This document shows, piece after piece, positions 43,705-53,033 of a DNA stretch of 64,000 bases (position 1 is its first letter; each line of letters starts with the position of its first letter). The stretch is from the NCBI GenBank assembly GCA_015689685.1, contig WVSL01000003.1, positions 186,001 through 250,000 of the forward strand. The letters are read 5' to 3'. The notes under the pieces were generated by a model that saw nothing but the letters and a program-made list of their open reading frames with translations, was not told the DNA's origin and ran no database searches. Source of the stretch: Rhodobacterales bacterium HKCCE2091. GTDB taxonomy: Bacteria > Pseudomonadota > Alphaproteobacteria > Rhodobacterales > Rhodobacteraceae. A program made the position numbers and the translations under genes.

Positions 43705-44889
43705 TCAGGTCACGCGGGCGCGGGCGTGGAACTCGGGCGCGTCCCAGGCCCCGGTCGCCATGATCTCCCCCAGGATTTCCGCCGCCGCCACGACATCCTC
43801 CTCCGACAGGTAGAGCGGCGTGAAGCCGAACCGCATGATGTCGGGCGCGCGGAAGTCGCCGATCACCCCGCGCGCGATCAGTGCCTGCATCGCGGCGTAG
43901 CCGTCTGGGAACGCGAAGCTGACCTGGCTGCCGCGCAGCGCGGGATCGCGGGGGCTGGCCAGCCGCAGCATCGGGCAGCGGGCCTCGACCTCCGCGATGA
44001 AGCGTTCGGACAGCGCGCTGGAGGCCGCGCGCACCTCGGCCAGGTCCACGCCGTCCCAGGCGTCGAGCGCGGCGTCGAGAATGGACAGCTGGATCACCGG
44101 CGGCGTGCCGACCCGCATCCGCTCCACCGACATCGTGGGGCGGTAGCCCGGTTCCATCGCGAAGGGCGCGTCGTGGCCCATCCAGCCGGCGAGCGCGGGC
44201 TGGACCGCCTCGACGAGATCGGGCCGGACATGGATGAAGGCGGGCGCGCCGGGGCCGCCGTTGAGGTACTTGTAGGTGCAGCCGACCGCGAATTCCGCGC
44301 CAGATCCGGCCACGTCGAGCGGCACCGCCCCGGCGGAGTGTGCGAGATCCCAGATCATCACCGCCCCGGCGTCGTGGGCGGCGCGGGTCAGGACGGCCAT
44401 GTCGTGCATCCGCCCGGTTCGGTAGTCGACATGGGTCAGCATCACCGCCGCCGTCGCGGGGCCGATGGCCCCGGCCACGTCCTCCGGCGCGACGGTCCGC
44501 AGGCGCACCCCCTGCCCGACCAGCCCGGCCAGTCCCTGCGCCATGTAGAGATCGGTGGGGAAGTTCCCGGTATCGGACAGGATCTCCGTCCGCCCCGGCC
44601 TCAGCTTCAGCGCGGCGGCAAGCGCCTGGTAGACCTTGATCGACAGCGTGTCGCCCGTCGCGACGCTGCCTTCGGGCACACCGATCAGGGGCGCGATGCG
44701 GTCGCCGACGCGCGCGGGCAGCGCCATCCAGCCGGCGGTGTTCCAGGCCCGGATCAGGTCCTCGCCCCACTCGGACCGGATGACCCGCGACGCCCGGTCG
44801 AGCGCCCCGCGCGGCAGCGGGCCGAGCGAGTTGCCGTCGAGGTAGATCACGCCCTCGGGCAGGTCGAAAAGGTCCTTTCGCGGCAGCAT
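43705..44889 (-). CDS. kynU: Kynureninase
   Basis: A 394-residue PLP enzyme that cleaves kynurenine (or 3-hydroxykynurenine) to anthranilate (or 3-hydroxyanthranilate) and alanine. Family blocks are YLDGNSLGPLP (17-27), LSDTGNFPTDLY, DYRTGRMHDM, IWDLAHSAGAVP and the PLP Lys207 in AVGCTYKYLNGGPGAPAF. Length is normal. It starts one base after the kynA stop, so the two form an operon. Confidence 0.96.
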   Translation of the reverse strand: MLPRKDLFDLPEGVIYLDGNSLGPLPRGALDRASRVIRSEWGEDLIRAWNTAGWMALPARVGDRIAPLIGVPEGSVATGDTLSIKVYQALAAALKLRPGRTEILSDTGNFPTDLYMAQGLAGLVGQGVRLRTVAPEDVAGAIGPATAAVMLTHVDYRTGRMHDMAVLTRAAHDAGAVMIWDLAHSAGAVPLDVAGSGAEFAVGCTYKYLNGGPGAPAFIHVRPDLVEAVQPALAGWMGHDAPFAMEPGYRPTMSVERMRVGTPPVIQLSILDAALDAWDGVDLAEVRAASSALSERFIAEVEARCPMLRLASPRDPALRGSQVSFAFPDGYAAMQALIARGVIGDFRAPDIMRFGFTPLYLSEEDVVAAAEILGEIMATGAWDAPEFHARARVT

Positions 44890-44890
44890 C

Positions 44891-45718
44891 CTACAGCTCC
44901 CCCCTCACCTGCCAGAGTTCCGGGAACAGCTCCACCTCCAGCATCCGCCTCAGGTAGGGAACGCCCGCCGTCCCGCCGGTGCCGCGCTTGAAGCCGATCA
45001 CCCGTTCCACTGTGGTCACGTGGTTGAACCGCCAGCGGCGGAAGTAGTCCTCCAGGTCCACCAGCTTCTCGGCGAGGTCGTAGAGCGCCCAGTTCGCGCG
45101 GGGGTCTTCGTAGACCCGCCGCCACAGGCCCCTGATCTCGCTCCGTGCCTCGTGCGGGGCGCGGAGGTAGGGCACCGGGCGGTCGGCGCCGAAGCGCGCG
45201 GCAAGCTGGTCGAGGGCGACGTCGTAGAGGCTCGGCCGGTCCAGTTCGGCCTCCAGCGCCGCCACCACGTCCGGGCGTGGCGCGTGCGGCTTCAGCATGT
45301 GCGGATTGCGGTTGCCGAGCAGGAACTCGATCATCCGGTACTGCCACGACTGGAACCCCGACGACACGCCGAGATGGCCACGGAACGCGGTGTAGTCCGA
45401 CGGCGTCATCGTCCGCAGCACGTCCCAGGCGCCGTTGAGCTGTTCGAAGATCCGCGCGACCCGCGTGATCATCTTGAAGGCCGGCGGAAGGTCGCCCGCC
45501 GCGATCAGGTCCCGCGCGGCGGTCAGTTCGTGGATCACCAGCCGCATCCAGAGCTCCGATGTCTGGTGCTGCACGATGAACAGCATCTCGTCATGGGCCC
45601 GGCTGCGCGGATGCTGCGCCGTCAGGATCGGGTCGAGCGACAGGTAGTCGGCATAGGCCATTTCCCCGGCCATGTCGGTCCGTGCGCCCTCGGTCCCGGG
45701 ATCGTATGCGTCGGTCAT
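44891..45718 (-). CDS. kynA: Tryptophan 2,3-dioxygenase
   Basis: A 275-residue haem dioxygenase converting tryptophan to N-formylkynurenine. MTYADYLxLDxIL-type start ([17 protein letters not shown]), [14 protein letters not shown] with His51, [20 protein letters not shown] and [26 protein letters not shown] (haem ligand His, substrate-binding GTGGT) are all present. ATG 45718 has AGGAGG 11 bases upstream; the frame is open further up but without similarity. First gene of kynAU. Confidence 0.96.
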   Translation of the reverse strand: MTDAYDPGTEGARTDMAGEMAYADYLSLDPILTAQHPRSRAHDEMLFIVQHQTSELWMRLVIHELTAARDLIAAGDLPPAFKMITRVARIFEQLNGAWDVLRTMTPSDYTAFRGHLGVSSGFQSWQYRMIEFLLGNRNPHMLKPHAPRPDVVAALEAELDRPSLYDVALDQLAARFGADRPVPYLRAPHEARSEIRGLWRRVYEDPRANWALYDLAEKLVDLEDYFRRWRFNHVTTVERVIGFKRGTGGTAGVPYLRRMLEVELFPELWQVRGEL

Positions 45719-45857
45719 TCTGCGCTCCTCCTGCCGCCTCCCTACAGCCGAAACGGTGCGGCGGCGAGCGCGGCGCGTTGCCGCCGCGCCGCCGTCGCGC
45801 CCTTTTCCACCCGCCGCGTACGCGCTACCACGGGACGACGCCAGGAGGGAGAGCCAG
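45719..45857. promoter_or_regulatory. Divergent promoter region between kynA and gcdH
   Basis: A 139-base non-coding gap between divergent catabolic operons. It contains only the ribosome binding sites (AGGAGG on each strand). I see no clear palindrome. A shared regulator is plausible but no regulator gene lies next to it. Confidence 0.4.
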
Positions 45858-47087
45858 ATGGATACCGCCCACGATACCCCCGTGACCCCGGAACAGGCCC
45901 GCGCCCGGCCCGCTTCCTTCGACTGGGCCGACCCGTTCGGCATCGACGCGATGCTGACCGAGGAGGAGCGGATGATCCGCGACACCGCGGCGGCCTATTG
46001 CCAGGACAGGCTCGCCCCCCGCGTCCTGATGGCCAACCGGCACGAGACCTTCGACCGGGACATCATGTCCGAGATGGGCGCGCTCGGCCTTCTCGGGCCG
46101 ACCATCCCCGAGGCCTACGGCGGCGTCGGCGCGAACTACGTCTCCTACGGGCTCGCCGCGCGCGAGGTCGAGCGGGTCGACTCGGGCTACCGCAGCGCGA
46201 TGTCGGTGCAGTCGAGCCTCGTGATGCACCCGATCTTCGCCTACGGGTCTGAGGAGCAGCGCACGAAGTACCTGCCCAAGCTCGCCTCGGGCGAATGGGT
46301 CGGCTGTTTCGGCCTGACCGAGCCCGACCACGGGTCCGACCCCGGCGGCATGGTGACCCGCGCGAAGCCGGTCGACGGCGGTTACCTCGTCTCGGGCGCG
46401 AAGAACTGGATCACCAACAGCCCGATCGCGGATGTCTTCGTCGTCTGGGCGAAATCCGCGGCCCATGACAACAAGATCCGCGGGTTCGTGCTGGAAAAGG
46501 GCATGAAGGGCCTGAACGCGCCCAAGATCGAGGGCAAGTTCTCGCTCCGCGCGTCGATCACCGGCATGATCCAGATGGACGAGGTCTTCGTGCCGGAAGA
46601 GAACCTGCTGCCGCACGTCTCGGGCCTTGCCGGGCCGTTCGGCTGCCTCAACCGCGCCCGCTACGGCATCTCCTGGGGGGCGATGGGCGCCGCGGAGTTC
46701 TGCTGGCATGCCGCCCGCGACTACACGATGGACCGCAAGCAGTTCGGTCGCCCCCTGGCCGCGAACCAGCTGATCCAGAAGAAACTCGCCGACATGCAGA
46801 CGGAGATCTCGCTAGGCCTGCTCGGCTCGCTCCGGCTCGGGCGGATGATGGACGAGCACAACGCCCCGGCGGAGCTGATCAGCCTGATGAAGCGCAACAA
46901 CTGCGGCAAGGCGCTGGCGATCGCGCGGGAGGCGCGGGACATGCATGGCGGCAACGGCATCTCGGACGAGTACGGCGTGATCCGCCATGTCATGAACCTC
47001 GAGGCGGTGAACACCTACGAGGGCACCCACGACGTCCACGCGCTGATCCTCGGCCGGGCGCAGACGGGCCTCCAGGCGTTCCAGTGA
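45858..47087 (+). CDS. gcdH: Glutaryl-CoA dehydrogenase (acyl-CoA dehydrogenase family)
   Basis: A 409-residue FAD enzyme. The stretch [20 protein letters not shown] is diagnostic of glutaryl-CoA dehydrogenase, which oxidises and decarboxylates glutaryl-CoA to crotonyl-CoA at the end of lysine and tryptophan breakdown. [15 protein letters not shown] and [18 protein letters not shown] bind flavin; the catalytic Glu is in [22 protein letters not shown] 45858 has AGGAGGGAG upstream. The stop overlaps the next GTG. The placement opposite kynAU ties it to tryptophan catabolism, although intermediate steps are not encoded here. Confidence 0.93.
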   Translation: MDTAHDTPVTPEQARARPASFDWADPFGIDAMLTEEERMIRDTAAAYCQDRLAPRVLMANRHETFDRDIMSEMGALGLLGPTIPEAYGGVGANYVSYGLAAREVERVDSGYRSAMSVQSSLVMHPIFAYGSEEQRTKYLPKLASGEWVGCFGLTEPDHGSDPGGMVTRAKPVDGGYLVSGAKNWITNSPIADVFVVWAKSAAHDNKIRGFVLEKGMKGLNAPKIEGKFSLRASITGMIQMDEVFVPEENLLPHVSGLAGPFGCLNRARYGISWGAMGAAEFCWHAARDYTMDRKQFGRPLAANQLIQKKLADMQTEISLGLLGSLRLGRMMDEHNAPAELISLMKRNNCGKALAIAREARDMHGGNGISDEYGVIRHVMNLEAVNTYEGTHDVHALILGRAQTGLQAFQ

Positions 47088-47899
47088 GCTCTTCCGGACC
47101 CGACCGGCTGGGGATCGACTGGGACGACTGGTTCGAGAACGGCGGCTACATCCCCGGCGCGGCGGACTACCCCGCGCGGTGGGCCGAAGCCGCGGCCGGG
47201 TTCCGGGCCGCCGTCGCATCCGAGATCGACCTGCCCTACGGTCCGGGCGAGCGGAACCGCTACGACCTGTTCCGGCCCGAGGGCACGCCGAAGGGTCTCG
47301 TCGTGTTCGTCCACGGCGGCTACTGGCTGCGCTTCGACAAGTCGACCTGGTCCCACCTCGCGGCCGGACCGCTGGCCGCGGGTTGGGCCGTGGCCATGCC
47401 GTCCTACACGCTCGCGCCCGCGGCGCGGATCGCGGACATCGGACGGGAAATCGCGACAGCCATCGCGGCGGCGGCGGAGCGGGTGCCGGACGGCCCCGTA
47501 CGCCTGACCGGGCATTCGGCGGGCGGGCACCTTGCGGCGCGGATGATCGCGGGCGACGGCCTGTTTCCCGGCGCGGTCGCCGGGCGGGTCGACCGCGTGG
47601 TGCCGATCAGCGGGGTCTTCGACCTGCGCCTGTTGCAACTGACCCGCATGAACGAGGCGCTACGGATCGACACCGGGGAGGCCGCGGCGGAAAGCCCCGC
47701 GCTCCTGCCCCGGCACGGCAGCGCGCGGGTCACGGCCTGGGTCGGCGCGGCGGAGCGGCCGGAGTTCCTGCGCCAGACGCGGATGCTGGCGGAGGCGTGG
47801 GACGTTCCAGCGGTGTACGAGCCCGGGAAACACCATTTCGACGTGATCGCGGGGCTCGAAGCGCCGGACAGCCCGCTGACCCGGGCGCTGGTGGTGTAA
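47084..47899 (+). CDS. Alpha/beta hydrolase, probable arylformamidase (kynurenine formamidase)
   Basis: A 271-residue alpha/beta hydrolase with the HGGYW motif (77-81) that marks the AFMID/BNA7 type of kynurenine formamidase, and nucleophile Ser145 in GHSAGG; the acid and His are expected near the C-terminus (GKHHFDVI supplies the His). This enzyme would hydrolyse N-formylkynurenine, the product of the divergent kynA, to kynurenine. It is unrelated to the metal-dependent bacterial KynB. GTG 47084 overlaps the gcdH stop, so it is translated with gcdH. Confidence 0.82.
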   Translation: MSSSGPDRLGIDWDDWFENGGYIPGAADYPARWAEAAAGFRAAVASEIDLPYGPGERNRYDLFRPEGTPKGLVVFVHGGYWLRFDKSTWSHLAAGPLAAGWAVAMPSYTLAPAARIADIGREIATAIAAAAERVPDGPVRLTGHSAGGHLAARMIAGDGLFPGAVAGRVDRVVPISGVFDLRLLQLTRMNEALRIDTGEAAAESPALLPRHGSARVTAWVGAAERPEFLRQTRMLAEAWDVPAVYEPGKHHFDVIAGLEAPDSPLTRALVV

Positions 47900-47910
47900 A
47901 GCGTTTACAC
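47894..47910. promoter_or_regulatory. 17-bp palindrome over the formamidase stop codon
   Basis: GTGTAAA-GCG-TTTACAC is a perfect 7-bp inverted repeat that contains the TAA stop of the formamidase gene. It stands in a 33-base gap between convergent genes. The shape resembles LacI-family operators, but as an RNA it could be only a weak AT-rich hairpin. Confidence 0.4.
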
Positions 47911-47932
47911 TCCGTTACTTACACGGCGTCGT

Positions 47933-48355
47933 TCACATGACCTTATTGCCGTCTGCATCGATGATGACCTCGCCGTTTTCCTTCGCGAAGGGACCCGGCG
48001 GCCAGGTGTCGAGGATGTCGAGCACGCTCTCGCACGGGCGGCAGAGTCGGACGCCCCGCGGCGTCGCCACGATCGGCCGTTCCACCAGCACCGGATTCGC
48101 CACCATCGCGTCGAGGATCGTATCGTCGCTCACGCCATCGGCCGTCAGGCCGAGGTTCTCCGCAGGTGTCCGCCGGATCCGCAGCACCTGCCGCGGCGTG
48201 AGGTCGGCGACGGCCAGCAGCGACAGGAGTTGCGGCCGGGTCCAGCCGGTCTCAAGGTACTTCACCACCACCGGCGCGTAACCGGCGGCCACGATCAGCG
48301 CGAGCGTGTTTCGGGAATTGCTGCAATCCGGGTTGTGATGGATGACGACGGTCAT
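47933..48355 (-). CDS. arsC: Arsenate reductase, glutaredoxin-dependent type
   Basis: A 140-residue ArsC/Spx-fold protein. The catalytic Cys11 is in HHNPDCSNSRNTL, and the three Arg residues used for arsenate binding have counterparts in LRIRRTPAENLGL and ERPIVATPRGVRLCRP. It reduces arsenate to arsenite with glutathione/glutaredoxin. It is last in the arsR-acr3-arsC order, 38 bases after acr3. The C-terminus carries a short extra acidic tail. Confidence 0.93.
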   Translation of the reverse strand: MTVVIHHNPDCSNSRNTLALIVAAGYAPVVVKYLETGWTRPQLLSLLAVADLTPRQVLRIRRTPAENLGLTADGVSDDTILDAMVANPVLVERPIVATPRGVRLCRPCESVLDILDTWPPGPFAKENGEVIIDADGNKVM

Positions 48356-48393
48356 GGTGCTGGTCCCTTCCGCAGGTTGATACCCGCCGCGCC

Positions 48394-49449
48394 TCAGGCC
48401 GGGAACCAGCCGCGCGTGCGGTTGGCGAAGGCGACGAGTGACAGCATCACCGGCACCTCCACCAGCACGCCCACGACCGTCGCCAGCGCCGCGCCGGATC
48501 CGAGGCCGAAAAGGCTGATCGCCACGGCCACGGCAAGCTCGAAGAAATTCGACGTGCCGATCAGGGCGCAAGGCGCGGCGACGTTGAACGGCACCCTCCA
48601 CGCCCGCGCCGCGCCGTAGGCGAGGAAGAAGATGCCGTAGGTCTGCAGGAGCAGCGGAACCGCGATCAGCACGATGACGAGCGGCGTGTCGAGGATCACC
48701 CGCCCCTGGAACCCGAACAGGAGAACCACGGTCGCGAGAAGCCCGAGGATCGTGACCGGCTTCACCCGGTCGCGGAAGGCGTCCACCGCCGGTTCGCCAC
48801 CGTGCGCGACGAGCCGCCCCCGGGCGACGAGGCCCGCGACCAGCGGTACAACGATGTAGAGCACGGTCGAGACGATCAGCACCTCCCACGGCACCACGAT
48901 GTCCGTGACGCCGAGCAAGAAGGCGACGATGGGCGCGAAGGCGAAGATCATGATGACGTCGTTCACGCTGACCTGCACCAGCGTGTAGGTCGCGTCGCCC
49001 CGCGTCAGGTTCGACCAGACGAACACCATCGCGGTGCAGGGCGCGGCGCCGAGCAGGATCACCCCGGCGAGGTAGGCCTGCGCGTCGTCGGGAGGGATCA
49101 GCCCCGCGAAGACATGCTCGAAAAACAGGACGCCGAGCGTGGCCATCGTGAAGGGCTTCACCAGCCAGTTCACCACCAGGGTGACGACAAGGCCCTTGGG
49201 CCGCGAGCCGATGCGGCGGATCGAGGTGAAGTCGACCGCCACCATCATCGGGAACACCATCGCCCAGATCAGGATCGCGATGGGCAGGTTCACCGAGGCG
49301 AGTTCCAGCGACGCGAGCGCCGCGAAGAGGCCCGGCACGAGGGTGCCGAGCAACGTGCCGCCCGCGATCGCAAGTGCGACCCAGAGCGTGAGCCAGCGTT
49401 CGAACACCCCGATCCCTCCGGCCGGCGGGGCGGTTTCCTGTGCCGTCAT
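48394..49449 (-). CDS. acr3: Acr3-type arsenite exporter
   Basis: A 351-residue ten-helix membrane protein of the Acr3/ArsB-2 family. The conserved Cys is in [21 protein letters not shown], and the family blocks [22 protein letters not shown] and [20 protein letters not shown] are present. It exports arsenite using the proton gradient. ATG 49449 is used; the open frame extends much further without similarity. It lies between arsR and arsC and has an obvious functional link to both. Confidence 0.93.
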   Translation of the reverse strand: MTAQETAPPAGGIGVFERWLTLWVALAIAGGTLLGTLVPGLFAALASLELASVNLPIAILIWAMVFPMMVAVDFTSIRRIGSRPKGLVVTLVVNWLVKPFTMATLGVLFFEHVFAGLIPPDDAQAYLAGVILLGAAPCTAMVFVWSNLTRGDATYTLVQVSVNDVIMIFAFAPIVAFLLGVTDIVVPWEVLIVSTVLYIVVPLVAGLVARGRLVAHGGEPAVDAFRDRVKPVTILGLLATVVLLFGFQGRVILDTPLVIVLIAVPLLLQTYGIFFLAYGAARAWRVPFNVAAPCALIGTSNFFELAVAVAISLFGLGSGAALATVVGVLVEVPVMLSLVAFANRTRGWFPA

Positions 49450-49523
49450 CCTGTCTCGTCCCCCGTCCGGCGCATGTGCCGGGTTGTCGTGGTGGCGGTG
49501 CGCATCGCCGTCATGGCCACGGC

Positions 49524-49871
49524 TCAGCAGGCCCGCGCGATGGTGTCGAGCACCGGGCGGCAGACCTCCGGATTGCCGCCGCAGCAATCCTCCAGCAGGA
49601 ACCCGAGCAGGCCGTTCATCCGGTCCATGTCCGCGAAGTAGCGGATCGAACGTCCCTCGCGCCGGTTGCTGACGAGGCCCGCGTTCAGCAGGATCGACAG
49701 GTTGGCCGACAGCGTGTTCGGGCGGACGCCGAGCGCCTCGCAGATCGCGCCCGCCGTCATCCCTTCGCCCCCGGCCTTCACGAGAAGGCGGAAGGCGTCG
49801 AGCCGGGTGTCCTGCGACAGGGCGCTGAGCGCGGCAAGGGCCTGCGTCTTTTCCATGTTTCCAGAGTTCAT
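49524..49871 (-). CDS. arsR: ArsR-family arsenical repressor
   Basis: A 115-residue winged-helix repressor ([18 protein letters not shown]...[21 protein letters not shown] is the HTH). Candidate metalloid ligands are the C-terminal Cys96, Cys97, Cys104 and Cys115 ([11 protein letters not shown]), rather than the alpha-3 CVC of the plasmid type, so the sensing site is C-terminal. Start could be ATG 49871 or ATG 49856; the latter has a weak CTGGAA site. First gene of arsR-acr3-arsC. Confidence 0.9.
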   Translation of the reverse strand: MNSGNMEKTQALAALSALSQDTRLDAFRLLVKAGGEGMTAGAICEALGVRPNTLSANLSILLNAGLVSNRREGRSIRYFADMDRMNGLLGFLLEDCCGGNPEVCRPVLDTIARAC

Positions 49872-49878
49872 GAAACAT
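49855..49878. promoter_or_regulatory. Inverted repeat at the arsR start, operator candidate
   Basis: ATGTTTC (49855-49861) and GAAACAT (49872-49878) form a perfect 7-bp inverted repeat with a 10-base spacer, over the arsR start codons. ArsR-type repressors bind such sites at their own promoter. It lies next to the 112-base divergent gap shared with the dehydrogenase gene. Confidence 0.4.
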
Positions 49879-49983
49879 TGGCCGTGTCAAGCCGCACACC
49901 GCTCTGGACACAAATGTCTAGCACCCCGCCCCGGCCTGCGGATAGCGTCGGCGGAAAGGCTCGATTCGCGAGGGAGACCGCCC

Positions 49984-52389
49984 ATGAATTCGCACTACCG
50001 CGTCGTCGTGATCGGGGGCGGCGTCGTCGGCGCCTCTGTCCTCTACCACCTCGCGAAGTTCGGATGGACCGACTGCTGCATCCTCGAACGCTCGATCCTC
50101 ACATCGGGGTCGAGCTGGCACGCAGCGGGCGACGTGCATTCCCTGAACGCCGACCCGAACATCGCCGCGCTCCAGGTCTACACGATCAAGCTCCTGAAGG
50201 AGGTCGAGGCGGAATCCGGCCAGTCCATCGGCATGCACATGACCGGCGGCCTGACGATGGCCGGGTCCGAGGAACGGTGGGCCTGGCTGCAATCGAACTT
50301 CCGCATCATGCAGTCGATGGGACAGGAGGATTGCCGCCTCATCACGGTGGAGGAGGCCGTGTCGCTCAACCCGCTGATGTCGCCCGAGGGCCTGCGCGGC
50401 GGCATGTGGTCGGGCCATGACGGCTACGTCGACACCACGGGCGTCGTCCACGCCTATGCCGGGGCCGCGAAGAAGCGCGGCGCCTCGGTCCACGAACACG
50501 TCAAGGTCGAGGCGCTGGAACAGACCGCCGATGGCTGGCGCGTCATCACCGACAAGGGTGTCGTCACCTGCGAACACGTGGTCAACGCCGCCGGTCTCTG
50601 GGCCAAGCGCGTGGGCCGGATGGTCGGCGTAGAACACCCGGTTTCGCCGCTCAAGCACCATTACCTGATCTCGGACACGATCCCGGAAATCGCAGAACTG
50701 GACTTCGAACTGCCGACGACCGTGGACCTCGAAGGCTTCACCTATACCCGGCAGGACCAGAAGGGGATGCTTCTGGGTATCTACGAGATCGACCACGAAC
50801 ACTGGGAAATGGACGGCGCGCCCTGGGATTTCGGGATGGAGCTGTTCCAGGAACAGCCCGACCGGATCGAGCCGGAACTGATCGCGGGCTACAACCGCTA
50901 CCCGGCGTTACAGGAGGTGGGCATCAAGACCTGGGTCAACGGCGCCTTCACATTCTCGCCCGACGGCAACCCGCTCGTCGGCCCGGTGCCCGGCAAGCGC
51001 GGCTACTGGTCGGCCTGCGCGGTGATGGCGGGCTTCCTTCAAGGCGGCGGCGTCGGCAAGTCGCTGGCCGAATGGATGGTTTACGGCGAGCCCGAGGCCG
51101 ACATCTTCGGCATGGACGTGGCCCGCTACGGCGGCTTCGCAGAGAACCGGGAATACATCCGCCAGACCACCGGCCAGTTCTATTCCCGCCGCTTCGTAAT
51201 GACCTACCCGAACGAACAGCTCTGGGCCGGGCGGCCGCTCAAGACCGCGCCGGCCTATCTCGCGCAGGAAGCATCGGGCGCGCGGTTCGGGCTGAATTGG
51301 GACCTGGAATCGCCGCTCTACTTCGCACCGGAGGGGTTCGAGGAAACCCCGACCCTGAAACGCTCCAACGCCTTCGACATCGTCGCCGCCGAATGCCGCG
51401 CGGTGCGCGAGGCGGTTGGGCTCTACGACATCACCGGATTCTCGCGCTACGAGGTCGCGGGCCCGAACGCCGAAGCCTGGCTCGACCGCATCCTCGCCTG
51501 CGCGATCCCGGGCCCCGGCCGCGCGCGCCTGGCCCCGATGCTGGCGGGGAACGGCCGGCTCAAGGGCGACCTGACCGTGTTCAACTGGGGTGACGGCCGG
51601 TTCTGGATCATGGGGTCCTACTACCTGCGCGCCTGGCACATGCGCTGGTTCGACGACCACCTGGAAGACGGCGTGACCGTGCGCGATCTCGGCGAGGAAA
51701 TGGCCGGCTTCTCGCTCTCCGGCCCGAATTCCCGCAAGGTGATCGAGGCGCTGACGGTGGACCCCGTGGGCAAGTTGCCCTTCATGGGCTGCGGCGTCTT
51801 CGACATCGGGCTCCTGCGCGCGCATGTGGGCCGCATGTCGGTCACGGGCGAACTCGGCTACGAGATCAGTTGCCGGATGGGCGATCACGCGATCCTGCGC
51901 CGTCTCCTGATCGAGGCCGGGGCGGAGCACGGTCTCCGCGAATTCGGGGTCAACGCGCTCCTGAGCCTGCGGCTGGAAAAGAGCTTCGGCATCTGGAACG
52001 CGGAATTCACCCAGGCCTACACGCCGGGGATGACCGGGATGGACCGCTGGATCGCCTGGGACAAGGGCGACTTCATCGGCCGCGACGCGGCGGTGGCGGA
52101 GCGGGACGGCAACGGGCCGGACCAGGTGCAGGTGACGCTGGAGATCGACGCGAGCGATGCGGATGCCGGCGGCTACGAGCCGATCTGGCAGGACGGCGCG
52201 CGGGTCGGATACGTCACATCGGGCGGCTACGGGCACACGCTCGACCGGTCGCTGGCGATGGCGCTGGTCAAGCCCGAGGTCATGGCCCCCGGCACCGAGC
52301 TCTCGGTGCACGTGGTGGGCGAGGAACGCCCCGCCCGCGTCATCGCTGCCTCGCCATATGACCCGGAGGGAAAGGCGATGCGGGGGTGA
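49984..52389 (+). CDS. Dimethylglycine/sarcosine dehydrogenase-like FAD-GcvT fusion enzyme
   Basis: An 801-residue two-part enzyme. The N-terminal FAD domain starts with VVVIGGGVVGASVLYHLAK (from residue 7) and has the SSWHAAGDVHSLN segment typical of the dimethylglycine/sarcosine dehydrogenase group; the C-terminal half (about 430-790) is GcvT-like and binds tetrahydrofolate (GLYDITGFSRYEVAGPNAEAWLDR..., FGVNALLSLRLEK, WIAWDKGDFIGRDA). Such proteins oxidise N-methyl groups and pass formaldehyde to tetrahydrofolate. The exact substrate is not determined. ATG 49984 has GGGAGA upstream; the frame is open through the arsR gene but without similarity. Confidence 0.9.
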   Translation: MNSHYRVVVIGGGVVGASVLYHLAKFGWTDCCILERSILTSGSSWHAAGDVHSLNADPNIAALQVYTIKLLKEVEAESGQSIGMHMTGGLTMAGSEERWAWLQSNFRIMQSMGQEDCRLITVEEAVSLNPLMSPEGLRGGMWSGHDGYVDTTGVVHAYAGAAKKRGASVHEHVKVEALEQTADGWRVITDKGVVTCEHVVNAAGLWAKRVGRMVGVEHPVSPLKHHYLISDTIPEIAELDFELPTTVDLEGFTYTRQDQKGMLLGIYEIDHEHWEMDGAPWDFGMELFQEQPDRIEPELIAGYNRYPALQEVGIKTWVNGAFTFSPDGNPLVGPVPGKRGYWSACAVMAGFLQGGGVGKSLAEWMVYGEPEADIFGMDVARYGGFAENREYIRQTTGQFYSRRFVMTYPNEQLWAGRPLKTAPAYLAQEASGARFGLNWDLESPLYFAPEGFEETPTLKRSNAFDIVAAECRAVREAVGLYDITGFSRYEVAGPNAEAWLDRILACAIPGPGRARLAPMLAGNGRLKGDLTVFNWGDGRFWIMGSYYLRAWHMRWFDDHLEDGVTVRDLGEEMAGFSLSGPNSRKVIEALTVDPVGKLPFMGCGVFDIGLLRAHVGRMSVTGELGYEISCRMGDHAILRRLLIEAGAEHGLREFGVNALLSLRLEKSFGIWNAEFTQAYTPGMTGMDRWIAWDKGDFIGRDAAVAERDGNGPDQVQVTLEIDASDADAGGYEPIWQDGARVGYVTSGGYGHTLDRSLAMALVKPEVMAPGTELSVHVVGEERPARVIAASPYDPEGKAMRG

Positions 52390-52424
52390 GGCGCGGGCGT
52401 CGTGGTGCCCGCGCCCCGCGTGCT

Positions 52425-52970
52425 TCAGGTCAGCGCGGCCGGGCGGCGGTCCGGCACGAAGATCAGCGCCGCGGCCACGGCAACGACGGTGGCGATGGCG
52501 AACAGCGCCACCGGCTCGTCGAAGGACGGCTTCAGCACCATCAGCGCCACGATCGCAGCCATGCAAATCGCCTCGAACCGGCCGAAGCGCAGCAGGGTCA
52601 TCGCGGCGTGTTCGGCCTTCGCGACCTCGCCCGCGGCCATCAGCGCGCCGATCTTCGCGCCACCGGGGTTCATGACGCCGAAGCCGATGGCGAGAACGAC
52701 CCCGACGAGCGCCAGCGCCAGGGACGACCAGCCGTCAATGGGCCAGCCGCCGAGGATGAAGAGCGACAGGCCAGACACCAGCGTCAGGAGCGACGCGGGC
52801 ATGAACCAGACGTTCCCCATCGGCTGCAGGAGCTTGCCGACCGACAGCGCGGCGCGGCGGCCCTCCCGGGCGACGAGGATCGCGGCAAGCGCCGCGAAGG
52901 CGGTTCCGCCGCCGACCCATGCGATGGCCGAAGCGACGTGGACGAATTTCAGAACGGACAAGAGATCCAT
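52425..52970 (-). CDS. DUF2269-like integral membrane protein
   Basis: A 181-residue protein with about five membrane segments. The opening DLLSVLKFVHVASAIAWVGGGT resembles DUF2269/CopD-like membrane proteins, in which a His and Trp in the first helix are conserved. Function unknown. AAGG lies 10 bases before ATG 52970. It is divergent from a TetR-type regulator 63 bases away, which suggests that regulator controls it. Confidence 0.7.
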   Translation of the reverse strand: MDLLSVLKFVHVASAIAWVGGGTAFAALAAILVAREGRRAALSVGKLLQPMGNVWFMPASLLTLVSGLSLFILGGWPIDGWSSLALALVGVVLAIGFGVMNPGGAKIGALMAAGEVAKAEHAAMTLLRFGRFEAICMAAIVALMVLKPSFDEPVALFAIATVVAVAAALIFVPDRRPAALT

Positions 52971-53033
52971 GATTGATATACCTTGGGGCAACAGGATGGC
53001 GGCTTCTACGCCCGGCCCCGGATCCGCGAAAGT

